A stretch of DNA of 64,000 nucleotides, taken from contig CAWCWA010000013.1 of assembly GCA_963799085.1 (NCBI GenBank), positions 124,001 through 188,000 of the forward strand, in the 5' to 3' direction. Below are positions 47,420-56,941 of this stretch, piece by piece. Within the stretch, counting starts at the first letter, position 1. Every line of letters begins with the position of its first letter. Source of the DNA: AP-15 sp963799085 (lineage in GTDB: Bacteria; Pseudomonadota; Alphaproteobacteria; ATCC43930; CGMCC-115725). The notes beneath the pieces are model-generated. The model had not been told where the DNA came from, searched no databases, and saw only the letters and a program-made list of their open reading frames with translations. The position numbers and the translations under genes were made by a program.

Positions 47420-49207
47420 TCATTTTTTGGTCGAAGGGCCGGAGAGCGCCGGGACGGCGGCGCCGCTGTTGTTCAGCAATGCCCCGATAATCGCCGCGGC
47501 GCTGTCGAGCCCGGCGCCCTGGCCGCCCGTCGACACCACCGTCTGCGGCACAAGCTTGCCGATCAGCGCGACGATCTCGGGCTTCTCCTGGATCGTCTTC
47601 AGGAATTGCTGCACGAGATTGATCGTCAATACCCGGTCCTGGCCCAGCACGTCGGCCTGCGCCTTCTGCCCTTGTGCGATCTCCTCGAGTTCGAGCTTCT
47701 GCCCTTCGCCGCGCAATTTGGCGGCGTTCTTGTTCTGCTCGGCGACCTGGACGCCGATCAGCGCCTCGACCAACTGATGTTGCTGCTCGGCGGTGGCGCG
47801 CGCCTTTTCAGTCTCGATGCGCTGCGTCTGCGCCTTCTGCTCCTGCTGGTAGGTGACCTGCAACTGATCGGCCAATTGCTGGCGCAGCCGCGACACAAGC
47901 AATTCCGGCGGCAATGCCGGGTCGCCAAATTTGACCTCCTTAATGACGATGCCCGCGCGCAGCCCCTCGGGCCGGATCGCATCCTCGACCGCGTGTTCGA
48001 GTGCGGCCCGGTTGTCGGCGAGATCCAACACATGCCGGCCCTGCGCGCCGACGACGTTGCGCACGATCGATCGGATCGTCGGGACCATGATGTTGTTTTC
48101 GATTTCCGGCAATCCGCCGACCGAGGCCACGACAAAGGGCGCATTGTCAGGGGTGACCTGGGCCAGAACCCTGAGTTCGAGCGGCACCAGCCAGCCCTCG
48201 ACAAAGGGTGCGATCGCCGGGTCCGCCGAGCCCGGCGGCACCGGGATATCCTGCGAGCGCTGCGTCTGCGTGAGATTGCCGGCCTGATCGAGGCTCAGAT
48301 CGATGTACCGTTTCTTGTACCCGCCTTTGAATTCCCAGGTCTGCACCCGGGTGCTCATCATCGTAATCTTATAGGCCGCCTCATTGACGTAATAGCGGCC
48401 GGGTTGCAGCGCTTTTTCCCACACGCCGATGCAACCGACCGGGACGAGGATCGCGGTGAGCTTGCCCTTATCCGATTTCGCTTCTTCGGCGGCGACCGCC
48501 TCGCCGCTGGAATTCGTCGACACGGTCTTTTGATAGCAGGAGGTCGGCTTATCGACGATCAGATTGCCGAAATGCACGGAATCGATGACGTTCGACTTTA
48601 CGACGCCGACAAAGCCTTCGGCGATATCGACAGCGTCGTGGATGCTGACATCCCAGAGATAGCTGTTGAGCCGATAGGTGCCCGGTGTCAGGATCGTCGT
48701 CTGCGGCCCGCGCTGGCCGCCATGTGTCAGGAAATATTGCGCGTCGAGCATATCGAGTTCGTGCTCGGCGGCGAAAGCGTCGGCGAGAAATTGGTCCGAG
48801 CGCAACGGCGCGCCGTCCTTGGCGCTCAAGAACCCGTATTTGCCCGACGGGATCGAGACCGCCTTCTTGTTCTCGACCTGATAGATGACGTTGACGAGAA
48901 ACCACGGATGCCAGCCCGGCGCCAGGATCTCCGCCTGCGGACCTTTTTCACCGTGGGTGGCGATGATGTGTTCGCCGGGCAGCGAGGTCGTGCCGTAAAT
49001 CTTGTTGAGGACGGCGATTTCGTCGGCGTCGACATGGACGTAGGAGGTCGCCGCCAGGCAAACGAGCCCGATCACGACGAAAAGCGCCCTCAGCGACCAG
49101 GCAAGCGCCGCGAAATCAGGCCGGGCACGGTTGACGAAGAGGCCGAGGATCGCCGGCGCTACGACCGCCAGTATCAAATAAAGGACCGCAACGACCACCC
49201 AGAACAT
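47420..49207 (-). CDS. SPFH/band 7 domain membrane protein
   Basis: A 595-residue protein with two N-terminal membrane helices (VVAVLYLILAVVAPAILGLF and ALFVVIGLVCLAATSYVHV), an SPFH (prohibitin/flotillin-like) domain at about residues 70-390, and a long Gln/Glu/Lys-rich coiled coil (about 435-535, QADVLGQDRV...). A Gly/Ala-rich tail of about 40 residues ends it. Flotillin-like proteins oligomerise as rings that organise membrane microdomains. The 'GEHIIATHGEKGPQAEILAPGW'-like region follows the first domain. It is a single-gene unit. Confidence 0.87.
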   Translation of the reverse strand: MFWVVVAVLYLILAVVAPAILGLFVNRARPDFAALAWSLRALFVVIGLVCLAATSYVHVDADEIAVLNKIYGTTSLPGEHIIATHGEKGPQAEILAPGWHPWFLVNVIYQVENKKAVSIPSGKYGFLSAKDGAPLRSDQFLADAFAAEHELDMLDAQYFLTHGGQRGPQTTILTPGTYRLNSYLWDVSIHDAVDIAEGFVGVVKSNVIDSVHFGNLIVDKPTSCYQKTVSTNSSGEAVAAEEAKSDKGKLTAILVPVGCIGVWEKALQPGRYYVNEAAYKITMMSTRVQTWEFKGGYKKRYIDLSLDQAGNLTQTQRSQDIPVPPGSADPAIAPFVEGWLVPLELRVLAQVTPDNAPFVVASVGGLPEIENNIMVPTIRSIVRNVVGAQGRHVLDLADNRAALEHAVEDAIRPEGLRAGIVIKEVKFGDPALPPELLVSRLRQQLADQLQVTYQQEQKAQTQRIETEKARATAEQQHQLVEALIGVQVAEQNKNAAKLRGEGQKLELEEIAQGQKAQADVLGQDRVLTINLVQQFLKTIQEKPEIVALIGKLVPQTVVSTGGQGAGLDSAAAIIGALLNNSGAAVPALSGPSTKK

Positions 49208-49240
49208 CGGGACCTCCCAGCGCGAAACCGCGCCGCCCTG

Positions 49241-50019
49241 CTACGTCACGATCAGTTCCGCATTCCCCAGGCCCGAAACCTCGACCAGCAACCGATCGCC
49301 CGGCGCCGGAAACTGGATCGGCACCATGCTGCCGGTCATCACGATCATGCCGCGCCGCAGCGGGGTCCCTTGCTCGGCCAGCTTGTCGGCCAGCCAGGCG
49401 AGCGCGTTCAGCGGGTCGCCCATCACGTCGCCGCCCTTGCCGCGGCCGATCTCGCGGCCATTGATCGCGAGCCGGGCGGTCGCATCGGCGAGGTCGAGTC
49501 GGCGCCATTCCGTGACCGGCGTCCCGACGACGACCCCGGCATTCCATACATTGCCGGCGACCATCGCCGCCGCGTCGAGCCGCTTGTAGTCGTGGCGCAG
49601 ATCGTCGAGCAGTTCGATCGCCGCCATGCAGCCCTCGATCGCGGCCCGCAGCCGTTCGCGGTCGCGCCATTCGGCAGATCCTCGCCCAGCTGCATCGCGA
49701 TTTCGGTCTCGACCCCCAGCCGACAGTAATCGCCGGCGGCGAGCCTCGCCGACCCGCGATGGACTTCGGATGCGAAGATCGCCCCGTAGCAGGGTTCGGC
49801 GACGCCGCAGAGCTTCTGCATGACCGGGGTCGTCAAGCCGATCTTGTAGCCGGCGACCGCGCCCCGGCCGCTCTTCTCCTCGATCTCCTGGAACAACCGC
49901 CGGATGCGATAGGCCTCGTCGAGATCGGCCGGCCGCAATTCCGCCGGCAACATGTCGACCGCGCGCCGCTCGCGCCACAGCGCCACGGTTTTCTCGGCCT
50001 TCTGCCGCGCATCGAGCAT
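49241..50019 (-). CDS. 2-keto-4-pentenoate hydratase-like (FAH family) protein (one frameshift)
   Basis: About 259 residues of the hydratase/decarboxylase branch of the fumarylacetoacetate hydrolase superfamily. The N-terminal part has LDEAYRIRRLFQEIEEKSGR, VAGYKIGLTTPVMQKLCGV, and the metal-ligand-type segment RLGVETEIAMQLGEDLP. An indel near 49,665 moves the rest into another frame: GCMAAIELLDDLRHDYKRLD, GNVWNAGVVVGTPVTEW, GDPLNALAWLADKLAEQGT, and LRRGMIVMTGSMVPIQFPAP. The family hydrates 2-hydroxypenta-2,4-dienoate in aromatic meta-cleavage pathways; no other pathway genes are nearby. ATG at 50017-50019 is preferred because GGAGA lies just upstream. Confidence 0.88.
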
Positions 50020-50159
50020 CGGATCGTCTCCCACCGCGCCGTCGCGCCAGATTAGCCAAGCTACGCCATCGCCTCGCCAGCCGCCAGTAATAGCGCCGCC
50101 GCCCTGCTTCGCGGCGGCGGCTTGACGCGATCCTGCCGCGGCGAAATATAAGAGCGCAC

Positions 50160-50780
50160 ATGGAAAACCTCGTTCAGCCCACCTTGGCGTTCATCTCGGC
50201 GCATTCGGGCTGGGCGGGGGTCGTCATGTTCGTCACCGCCTTCGGCGAGTTGTTCGCTTTTGTCAGCCTGCTGTTTCCCGGCACCACCCTGCTGATCGCC
50301 GCCGGAACACTGCGGGCGACCGGGACACTGCCGCTGTGGCCGGTGCTCGTCGGTGCCGTTCTGGGCGCTGTCCTCGGCGACACGGTCTCGTATTGGATCG
50401 GGCGCCGGCTCGGCTCCCGCGTCGCCCGGCTCTGGCCGTTTTCCCGCAATCCCGACCTCCTTGAAAACGGTGTGCGGTTTTTTGCCCGGCATGGCGGCAA
50501 GAGCGTCTTCATTGGCCGCTTCTTCGGGCCGGTGCGCGCCGTGATCCCGCTCGTCGCCGGCATCATGCAGATGCCGCGCGACCGCTTCTGGGTCGCCAAT
50601 GTCGTCTCGGCGTTCGTCTGGGCGCCGATGCTGCTCTTCGTCGGCGACGCGATCGGCAATGCCGGCACACGGCTGATCGGCTCGGCCAACACGGCGGTTC
50701 TGGTTTTCGCCGGCCTGACCTTGTTCGGCCTCGCCGCAGTGGTGTGGGCGTTGGTGAAGACGGCGCGAACGCGGCCTTGA
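50160..50780 (+). CDS. DedA family membrane protein
   Basis: A 206-residue DedA/SNARE-associated (VTT) membrane protein. It carries the re-entrant-loop signatures FPGTTLLIAAGTLRATG and GAVLGDTVSYWIGRRLG, then the conserved second part FFARHGGKSVFIGRFFGPVR with the essential Arg residues, and IPLVAGIMQMPRDRFWVANV. DedA proteins are linked to undecaprenyl-phosphate or phospholipid translocation and proton-motive homeostasis. nadE follows after nine bases. Confidence 0.92.
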   Translation: MENLVQPTLAFISAHSGWAGVVMFVTAFGELFAFVSLLFPGTTLLIAAGTLRATGTLPLWPVLVGAVLGAVLGDTVSYWIGRRLGSRVARLWPFSRNPDLLENGVRFFARHGGKSVFIGRFFGPVRAVIPLVAGIMQMPRDRFWVANVVSAFVWAPMLLFVGDAIGNAGTRLIGSANTAVLVFAGLTLFGLAAVVWALVKTARTRP

Positions 50781-50789
50781 GGATCGCCG

Positions 50790-52835
50790 ATGTCCTCGTT
50801 CTTTTCGCCCTACCGCCACCAGTTCCTCCGGGTCGGCGCCTGCGTCCCCCAGGTCGCGACCGGGGAGCCGCGGCGCAACGCCGACAACGTTCTGGAACTA
50901 CTCGGCAGGGGCGACGCCGACCGCATCGGGCTGATGGTGTTTCCCGAACTCTGTCTTTCGGCCTATGCGATCGACGACCTTTTGTTCCAGGAAGCCGTCC
51001 TCGCCGCTGTCGAGCGCGAGGCGGGGCGGCTGATCGAGGCGAGCCGCGGCCTCTTTTCGGCCTTCGCCGTCGGCGCGCCGTTACGCCACCGCGGCCATCT
51101 CTACAATTGCGCGCTTATCATCCAGCGCGGGCGGCTCTTGGGCGTGGTGCCCAAGACCTACCTGCCGAACTACCGCGAATTCTACGAGCGGCGCCACTTC
51201 ACCTCGGGCGAGGGCGTGGGCGGGCAGACGATGGCGCTCGCCGGCCACGAGGCGCCGTTCGGGACCGATCTCCTGTTTTCCGCCGGCGGCCCGGCAGGCT
51301 TCACGTTTCACGTCGAGATCTGCGAGGATCTGTGGGTGCCGCAGCCGCCCAGCACTGCCGCAGCCCTCGCCGGCGCCGAAATCCTGCTCAACCTCTCGGC
51401 CAGCAACATCACGATCGGCAAGGCGCAGATGCGGCGGCTGCTCTGCGCCTCGCAATCCTCGCGCTGCATCGCCGCCTACGCCTATTCGGCCGCCGGTGCC
51501 GGCGAGTCGACGACCGATCTCGCCTGGGACGGGCAGGCCGGCGTCTTCGAACTGGGCGACGGGCTCGCCGAGACCGAGCGATTTTCGGCAAAACCGGAAA
51601 TGGCGGTCGCCGATGTCGATCTCGCCCGCATCCGGCAGGAGCGGATGCGCACCAACACCTTCGGCGATTGCGTGCTGCGCGGCGGGCGCGCGGCGCTTTC
51701 CGCACCGTCGATTTCGCCTTCGCACCGGCCCGAGGAGCCGCTCGCGCTCGACCGCACCGTCGAGCGCTTTCCCTATGTGCCGGCCGATCCGGCGATGCTG
51801 CGCGAGAATTGCTACGAGGCCTACAACATCCAGGTCCAGGGGCTCGCCCGCCGGCTCGAAGCGACCGGGCTCAGGAAGCTGGTGATCGGCGTCTCGGGCG
51901 GGCTCGATTCGACGCAGGCGCTGATCGTCTCGGCGCGGGTCATGGACCGGCTGAAGCAGCCCCGCACCGACGTGCTGGCCTATACGCTGCCGGGTTTCGC
52001 CACCAGCGATCACACCCGGAAGAACGCCTGGCGGCTGATGCGCGCGCTCGGCGTTACCGGGGCCGAGATCGACATCCGGCCGGCCGCCCGTCAGATGCTG
52101 CAGGATATCGGCCATGGTGCGGCTGCCGGCGAAGCGCAGTACGACGTGACCTTCGAGAATGTCCAGGCCGGGCTTCGCACCGACTATCTGTTCCGGCTGG
52201 CCAACCATCACGGCGGGATCGTCGTCGGCACCGGCGATCTCTCGGAGCTGGGGCTCGGCTGGTGCACCTACGGGGTCGGCGACCAGATGTCGCACTACAA
52301 CCCCAACGCCTCGGTCTCGAAGACCTTGATCCAGCACCTGATCCGGTTCGTCGCGGGCTCGGGCGACGTGGACGAGAAGACCGCGCGCATCCTGCACGAC
52401 ATCCTGGCGACCGAGATTTCGCCCGAACTCGTGCCGCCCGGCGCCGACGGCCTTATTCAATCGACCGAGGGCATCGTCGGCCCCTACGCACTGCAGGATT
52501 TCAACCTCTTCTATGCCAGCCGCTACGGCTTCGGCCCGTCGCGCATCGCCTATCTGTCGTGGAACGCCTGGCGCGACGTCGAGCGGGGCTCGTGGCCGGC
52601 GAACACGCCCGCGGCGGCGCGGCGCGCCTACCCGTTGGCCGAGATCAAGCATTGGCTCCGGGTGTTCCTGCTGCGCTTCTTCCAATTGAGCCAGTTCAAG
52701 CGCTCGGCACTCCCGAACGGCCCGAAAATCTCGTCCGGCGGCTCGCTGTCGCCGCGCGGCGACTGGCGCGCCCCCAGCGATGCGACCGCCGCCGTCTGGC
52801 TCGAAGACCTCGAACAGAACGTCCCCGAGAAGTAA
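50790..52835 (+). CDS. nadE: Glutamine-dependent NAD(+) synthase
   Basis: A 681-residue NadE of the two-domain type. Residues about 10-290 are a nitrilase-like glutaminase: catalytic Glu in MVFPELCLSAYAI, Lys in VVPKTYLPNYREFYE, and Cys in FHVEICEDLWVPQ. Residues about 330-650 form the NAD synthetase domain with the ATP pyrophosphatase loop GVSGGLDSTQALIV, NVQAGLRTDYLFRLANHHGG and GTGDLSELGLGWCTYGVGDQ. It converts deamido-NAD to NAD with ammonia tunnelled from glutamine. The length equals that of known large NadE enzymes, and the frame is intact. Confidence 0.96.
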   Translation: MSSFFSPYRHQFLRVGACVPQVATGEPRRNADNVLELLGRGDADRIGLMVFPELCLSAYAIDDLLFQEAVLAAVEREAGRLIEASRGLFSAFAVGAPLRHRGHLYNCALIIQRGRLLGVVPKTYLPNYREFYERRHFTSGEGVGGQTMALAGHEAPFGTDLLFSAGGPAGFTFHVEICEDLWVPQPPSTAAALAGAEILLNLSASNITIGKAQMRRLLCASQSSRCIAAYAYSAAGAGESTTDLAWDGQAGVFELGDGLAETERFSAKPEMAVADVDLARIRQERMRTNTFGDCVLRGGRAALSAPSISPSHRPEEPLALDRTVERFPYVPADPAMLRENCYEAYNIQVQGLARRLEATGLRKLVIGVSGGLDSTQALIVSARVMDRLKQPRTDVLAYTLPGFATSDHTRKNAWRLMRALGVTGAEIDIRPAARQMLQDIGHGAAAGEAQYDVTFENVQAGLRTDYLFRLANHHGGIVVGTGDLSELGLGWCTYGVGDQMSHYNPNASVSKTLIQHLIRFVAGSGDVDEKTARILHDILATEISPELVPPGADGLIQSTEGIVGPYALQDFNLFYASRYGFGPSRIAYLSWNAWRDVERGSWPANTPAAARRAYPLAEIKHWLRVFLLRFFQLSQFKRSALPNGPKISSGGSLSPRGDWRAPSDATAAVWLEDLEQNVPEK

Positions 52836-52895
52836 CGTAGATTGCCCATGAGGGCTCCGCCGCGCCCGATGCGGCCATTGGAGGAACTCGAGCCG

Positions 52896-53742
52896 ATGGA
52901 CCACGATTCCGGCGATATCGACGCTTATTTCGCGCGCATCGGCTACGCCGGCCCGCGCGAGCCCACGCTCGCGGTCTTGCAGGCGATTGTCGCCGGCCAT
53001 ACTTTCGACGATCCCGTTTGAGAATCTGGATGTCGTCGCAAAGCGGCCGATCCGGCTCGACCTGCCGGCGCTCCACGAAAAGCTCGTGCATCACACCCGC
53101 GGCGGCTATTGCTATGAGCACAATTTGCTGTTGCTCGACGTGCTGCAAAGGCTGGGCTTTCAGGTCAAGGGTTTGGCGGCGCGGGTGCATGGAAGCCGGC
53201 CTCCGGGGATCCTCCCGCCGCGAAGCCACATGCTGCTGCAGGTCGATCTGGCCGAGGGACCCCATATCGTCGATGTCGGGTTCGGCACGGCGCTGACCGC
53301 CCCTTTGGTCTTGGTTGCCGAGCGCGAGCAGCCGACGCCGCACGGCGTTTTTCGGCTTGTGCAGGCCGACGGGGAATTTGACCTGCAGGTCAGGAAAGCC
53401 GAGGCCTGGACCGACCTTTACCGCTTCTCGCTCCAGGCGCAAATGCCGATCGATTACGAGGCTTTGAACTGGTACACCTCGACCTATCCGGATTCCGTTT
53501 TCGTGCGCAACTTGATCGCCGCCCGGCCGGCGCCGCAAAATCGCCTCACGCTGTTCAACGACAAGTTCACGGTCCGTCACGCGGACGGCAGAACCGAGAG
53601 GCGCATTCTGCGCGGCGCCGACGAATTCGGCGAGGTTCTCGCCATCCGCTTCGGCATTGCCCCGACTGATCCTGACGACCTGGAGATGGCCGCGGCTGTT
53701 GCGGCCGAGCGGGCGGCGCATCCGGATTTCTTCGAGCGCTGA
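52896..53742 (+). CDS. Arylamine N-acetyltransferase (one frameshift)
   Basis: About 282 residues of the NAT family, transferring acetyl from acetyl-CoA to arylamines or hydrazines. It starts MDHDSGDIDAYFARIGYAGP after a GGAGG site. An indel near 53,003 damages the junction; the expected TIPFENLDVVAKRPIRLDLP follows in another frame. The catalytic triad is visible: Cys in TRGGYCYEHNLLLLDVLQ, His in PPRSHMLLQVDL, Asp in HIVDVGFGTALT. The remainder is intact to the end. Confidence 0.9.
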
Positions 53743-53770
53743 ACACCGCAAAATCCTGAGGGAGGAAGCG

Positions 53771-54565
53771 ATGAACCGGCTCGAAGGCAAGGCGGCGTTG
53801 ATAACGGGGGCCGCGCGCGGGATCGGGGCGGCGACGGCGCGGCTGATGACCGAGGCCGGCGCCTGGGTCGCGCTCGCCGACGTGCTCGACGAACGCGGCC
53901 GGGAAACGGCGGCCGATATCGGCGGTGGCGCATTCTATACCCGCCTCGACGTCACCAGCGAAAGCGACTGGCACGCCGCCCTGGCGGCGGTCACGGACCG
54001 GTTCGGCGGGCTCGACATCCTTGTCAATAATGCCGGGATCTTTCTCGGGAAGAGCCTCGAAGAGGCCTCGCTCGCGGATTGGCAGCGGATTTGCGCAGTC
54101 AATCTGACCGGCGTCTTTCTCGGGACCAAGCTCGCCCTGCCGGCATTGCGCGACAGCGCCGCCAGGAGCGCGCACGGCAGCGCCATCGTCAACCTCTCCT
54201 CGACCGCGGGCCTCGTCGGCTCATCGGGCGATCCGCTCTATTCGATGACGAAGGGCGGCGTCGCGCTCTTCACCAAATCGGCCGCCCTCGAATTCGCCCG
54301 CAAGGGCTACCGCATCCGGGTCAACTCGATCCATCCCGGCACGACCGAGAGCGATATGGGCGACCAGGTCATCGCGATGCGGGCGAGGAACCTCGGCGCC
54401 AACGATCTCGACGCCGCCCGGCGCGAGGCCCTGGCGCGGCTGCCGATCGGCCGGATGGGGACGGCCCTCGACATCGCGCACGGCATTGTCTTTCTGGCCT
54501 CCGACGACGCCGCTTTCATGACCGGCGCGGGGCTCGTCATCGACGGCGGCATCACCGCGCAATAA
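53771..54565 (+). CDS. SDR family NAD(P)-dependent oxidoreductase
   Basis: A 264-residue classical short-chain dehydrogenase. It begins MNRLEGKAALITGAARGIGA with the TGxxxGIG cofactor loop, has the acidic end of beta-2 in ALADVLDERG (favouring NAD), LVNNAGIFLGKSLEEASLAD, the catalytic Ser in NLSSTAGLVGSSGDPLYS, and the YSMTKGG Tyr-Lys pair. The end HGIVFLASDDAAFMTGAGLV and VIDGG match the family. The closest groups are glucose-1-dehydrogenase/3(20)-hydroxysteroid dehydrogenase-like enzymes. A GGAGG site lies five bases before the ATG. Substrate unknown. Confidence 0.93.
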   Translation: MNRLEGKAALITGAARGIGAATARLMTEAGAWVALADVLDERGRETAADIGGGAFYTRLDVTSESDWHAALAAVTDRFGGLDILVNNAGIFLGKSLEEASLADWQRICAVNLTGVFLGTKLALPALRDSAARSAHGSAIVNLSSTAGLVGSSGDPLYSMTKGGVALFTKSAALEFARKGYRIRVNSIHPGTTESDMGDQVIAMRARNLGANDLDAARREALARLPIGRMGTALDIAHGIVFLASDDAAFMTGAGLVIDGGITAQ

Positions 54566-54620
54566 TCGCCCGCCCCGAAACCGGCGTTGTCAAGGGAAAA
54601 GCCGCCGGTATCGTAGTTAA

Positions 54621-54654
54621 ATTAACCATCAATGCTGCGCGATTAACCATCAAT
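54621..54654. repeat. Two 13-bp direct repeats, 21-bp period
   Basis: ATTAACCATCAAT occurs at 54621-54633 and again at 54642-54654, exactly 21 bp apart (two helical turns), in an AT-rich island upstream of the 71-residue protein gene. Spacing of this kind lets two repressor or activator subunits bind on the same face of the DNA, so this may be an operator for the following two-gene operon. Confidence 0.5.
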
Positions 54655-54732
54655 TTTGGCAGTGATTTCGGCTTTCTCTCTTAGAGTCGGCGCCGACACA
54701 GACGGCCGATCGCCCCAGGGGGAGATGGAATC

Positions 54733-54948
54733 ATGTCGCAAAGCGAATACGAGGCGGCCATCGCGGAATTCATCCGCACCAAGGGCATTACCCGCTGCCC
54801 GACGGTGTGCGCTGTGCGCACCCAGGGCTCGGTCAGCGCCGCCGACCGCGAAGCGCTGCAACGTCGCGCCGCCGAGATCGAGGATCTGAAAACGCGGCGA
54901 CGTCGGTACGACCCGCTTGCCGCTTACAAGGGAAACATTCGGGTATGA
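54733..54948 (+). CDS. Conserved small protein, unknown
   Basis: A 71-residue soluble protein (MSQSEYEAAIAEFIRTKGIT...GNIRV) with a mixed helix content, two cysteines and a basic C-terminal third (DLKTRRRRYDPLAAYKGN). The 'RTKGITRCPT' segment is one I associate with small alphaproteobacterial proteins of unknown function. A GGGGGAGATGG-like site lies upstream. Its stop overlaps the start of the PEP-CTERM protein (ATGA). Confidence 0.65.
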   Translation: MSQSEYEAAIAEFIRTKGITRCPTVCAVRTQGSVSAADREALQRRAAEIEDLKTRRRRYDPLAAYKGNIRV

Positions 54949-55655
54949 ACAAGAAGCACCTGCTCGGCGGCGCCGCCTTGGCCGCTCTTGTCGCGCTCGC
55001 CGCCGGCCGCGCCGACGCTGCCGCGCTCACTTACGATCTCACCTGCATCATCAGTAGCAGTCTGAGCTGCGGGCAGCCGAGCTACGGCACCGTCACCTTT
55101 GCCGACGATGCGACACACCCGCAGAAGGTCGATGTCACGATCGATCTAATCGGCAACCAGGAAAAAGTACAGTCATTCTACTTCAATTATAACGACGCCA
55201 TTTTTGGAAACTCGACATCGTTTGTCTTTTCCGGCGACGTAACGACTTATTCGATTAACGAAAATCAGCAAAAAGCCGATGGCTATTCCGCCGGCAAGTT
55301 CGATATTCAAACACCCAACCACGGCAATATCGGCACCGAACCCATTTCATTTATTATTGGCCGGGGGATGGATCTCGATCCAGACGATTTCGAGTTCCGC
55401 GACACCAGCAACAAGCTCTACAACGCCGTGCATATCGGCAATTGCGACGTCGGCGCCTGCTCGCATGAGCACGACAGCATTTGGGTCGGCGCGCCCGAGG
55501 CGCATGCGCTGGTCGTCGAAGCTCGCGTTGTTCCGGCGCCGGAGCCCGCAGGTCTGGGTCTGCTCGCAACCGGGCTGCTCGGCATGGTCTTCGCCATTCG
55601 GCAACGAACGATCGGTTTCCAGGTTCGACGCCGCGCCGCGGGCATCGCGCGCTGA
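54945..55655 (+). CDS. PEP-CTERM sorting-domain exported protein
   Basis: A 236-residue exported protein. Signal peptide NKKHLLGGAALAALVALAAG is followed by a beta-rich mature domain (LTYDLTCIISSSLSCGQP and so on). The C-terminus has PAPEPAGLGLLATGLLGMV, a PEP motif with a hydrophobic helix, then a short Arg-rich tail; this is the exosortase/archaeosortase sorting signal. Proteins of this class are anchored or exported by exosortase and linked to exopolysaccharide/biofilm. Positions 55,140-55,400 are less GC-rich than the rest. The ATG overlaps the preceding gene's stop. Confidence 0.85.
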   Translation: MNKKHLLGGAALAALVALAAGRADAAALTYDLTCIISSSLSCGQPSYGTVTFADDATHPQKVDVTIDLIGNQEKVQSFYFNYNDAIFGNSTSFVFSGDVTTYSINENQQKADGYSAGKFDIQTPNHGNIGTEPISFIIGRGMDLDPDDFEFRDTSNKLYNAVHIGNCDVGACSHEHDSIWVGAPEAHALVVEARVVPAPEPAGLGLLATGLLGMVFAIRQRTIGFQVRRRAAGIAR

Positions 55656-55690
55656 TACGGTCCGGCTGAACTCAAATCGGCCGGCGGGCA

Positions 55691-55795
55691 GTGCAGCGCG
55701 AGAATAAAGGGCGGCCCAGACCGCTCGACCGGATCGTGCAACAGGACGGAAGTTACGCCTTCTGGACGGAAACCGGGCTGCGCCTAGCCGCGGTA
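55691..55795 (+). CDS. Possible 5' end of an unknown gene cut by the genome join
   Basis: From GTG at 55691 the frame VQRENKGRPRPLDRIVQQDG then SYAFWTETGLRLAAV is open to the bacterial/mitochondrial boundary at about 55,795, with bacterial codon use. This could be the start of a gene whose remainder was lost at the join. It is too short for a firm call. Confidence 0.25.
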
Positions 55796-55800
55796 AAAAA
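55790..55800. other. Junction between bacterial and fungal mitochondrial DNA
   Basis: To the left the sequence is GC-rich and codes like the bacterial genes; to the right, from about 55,796, composition switches abruptly to AT-rich and the minus-strand reading matches nad1. No insertion sequence, inverted repeat, tRNA or longer homology is visible at the join. The shared bases are only a few A/T, so there is no sign of site-specific or homologous recombination. Confidence 0.9.
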
Positions 55801-56379
55801 TATAATAAACACCGGAAACAAAGGCATTAAAAATCAAACAGCTTTCTGATATTCTATGTTCACAGTTAAATTTAAACTACTTGTTAACAATACAACTAAT
55901 AAAATAGCTGAACTTAAAATTAATTCATAACTAATTAATTGAGCAGTACTTCTCAATGACCCTAAAAAAGCATACTTAGAATTAGCTGATCATCCTGCCA
56001 GTAAAATACCATATGTAGATAACGAAGATACTGCCAATAAATACAATATTCCTAAATTAAAATCAAATATAGTCAATCCTGGAGCATAAGGTATAACACC
56101 ATATCCTAGTAATGAGAACATTAAAGTTATTATAGGCCCCAAAAAGAACAAAATAAGATTTGCTTGTGTAGGCGAAACATATTCTTTTAATAAAAGTTTG
56201 AAAGCATCGGCAAATGCTTGTAAAAGACCATAATAACCTACTATATTAGGTCCCAGTCTTCTTTGCATACTTGCCATTGTTTTTCTTTCTGCTACCGTTA
56301 CATAAGCTACTGCTAACACTACAGGAATAGATAATAAAATAACTTCAATAATAGAAACAAATGTTGATAAATAAATCAT
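55796..56379 (-). CDS. nad1: NADH dehydrogenase subunit 1, 3' end missing (mitochondrial)
   Basis: The N-terminal 195 codons of mitochondrial complex I subunit 1, a proton-pumping membrane subunit. MIYLSTFVSIIEVILLSIPV, VTVAERKTMASMQRRLGPNI (the ubiquinone-site region) and LKLLLKEYVSPTQANLILFF are present. TGA at 55990-55992 encodes the Trp of AGWSANSKYAFLGSLRSTAQ, confirming code 4. The sequence goes on LTVNIEYQKAVWFLMPLFPV, then breaks at the join where IAETNRAPFDLAE should follow. The missing C-terminal half of the gene is not in this window. Confidence 0.93.
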
Positions 56380-56941
56380 TGTATGTATAATATATATGAT
56401 AAATTATATTCACGCATTTTTTTCTGATTTATTAAAATAAAATATATTGTGTAAACATAAATTAAAAATAGTTATATATTTAACAAAAAAAATCCTTTAT
56501 TATTTATATAATTAATAACTATATAATACTAATAAAAAAATATTTAAATAAAAAAAATACCTAAATCAAAAAAATATATACATATACTTTTTTTATATAC
56601 TTATGCTTACGTGTTTTTTATAGTATACTTTTATACAGATAATATAAAGGCACCATTAACCTGATTCTAGTTATATAATATTATACTAATATTAATGCTT
56701 AAAATATACTTTACTGTTCAATATGTATAATAAGATCTGATTCTTATACATAATATTTTCTGTTACGCTAATATGAATTTCTATTCTTATTATATTTGAT
56801 TAAGCTTCAGATTTTCCTTTTATGTGTATATATGTACCTTTATATAAAACTTTATGTTTAATTAAAAATTAAAACATAAAATAAATTATTCTATCAGAAA
56901 ATTATGATTTATACATTTATACAAAAAACATATTAGATCAT
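56380..56941. other. AT-rich mitochondrial spacer
   Basis: About 560 bases between nad1 and atp6 with long A and T runs and several TATATA stretches. I see no open frame of useful length and no convincing tRNA cloverleaf. A short unannotated tRNA or a promoter cannot be excluded. Confidence 0.6.

Noticed and set aside
50744..52840. A 698-codon plus-strand frame alongside nadE
   Set aside because: It is Arg-rich low-complexity translation in a shifted frame of the intact NAD synthase gene.
54621..54654. CRISPR-like array
   Set aside because: Only two 13-bp repeats, too short and too few for a CRISPR array; no cas genes were seen.
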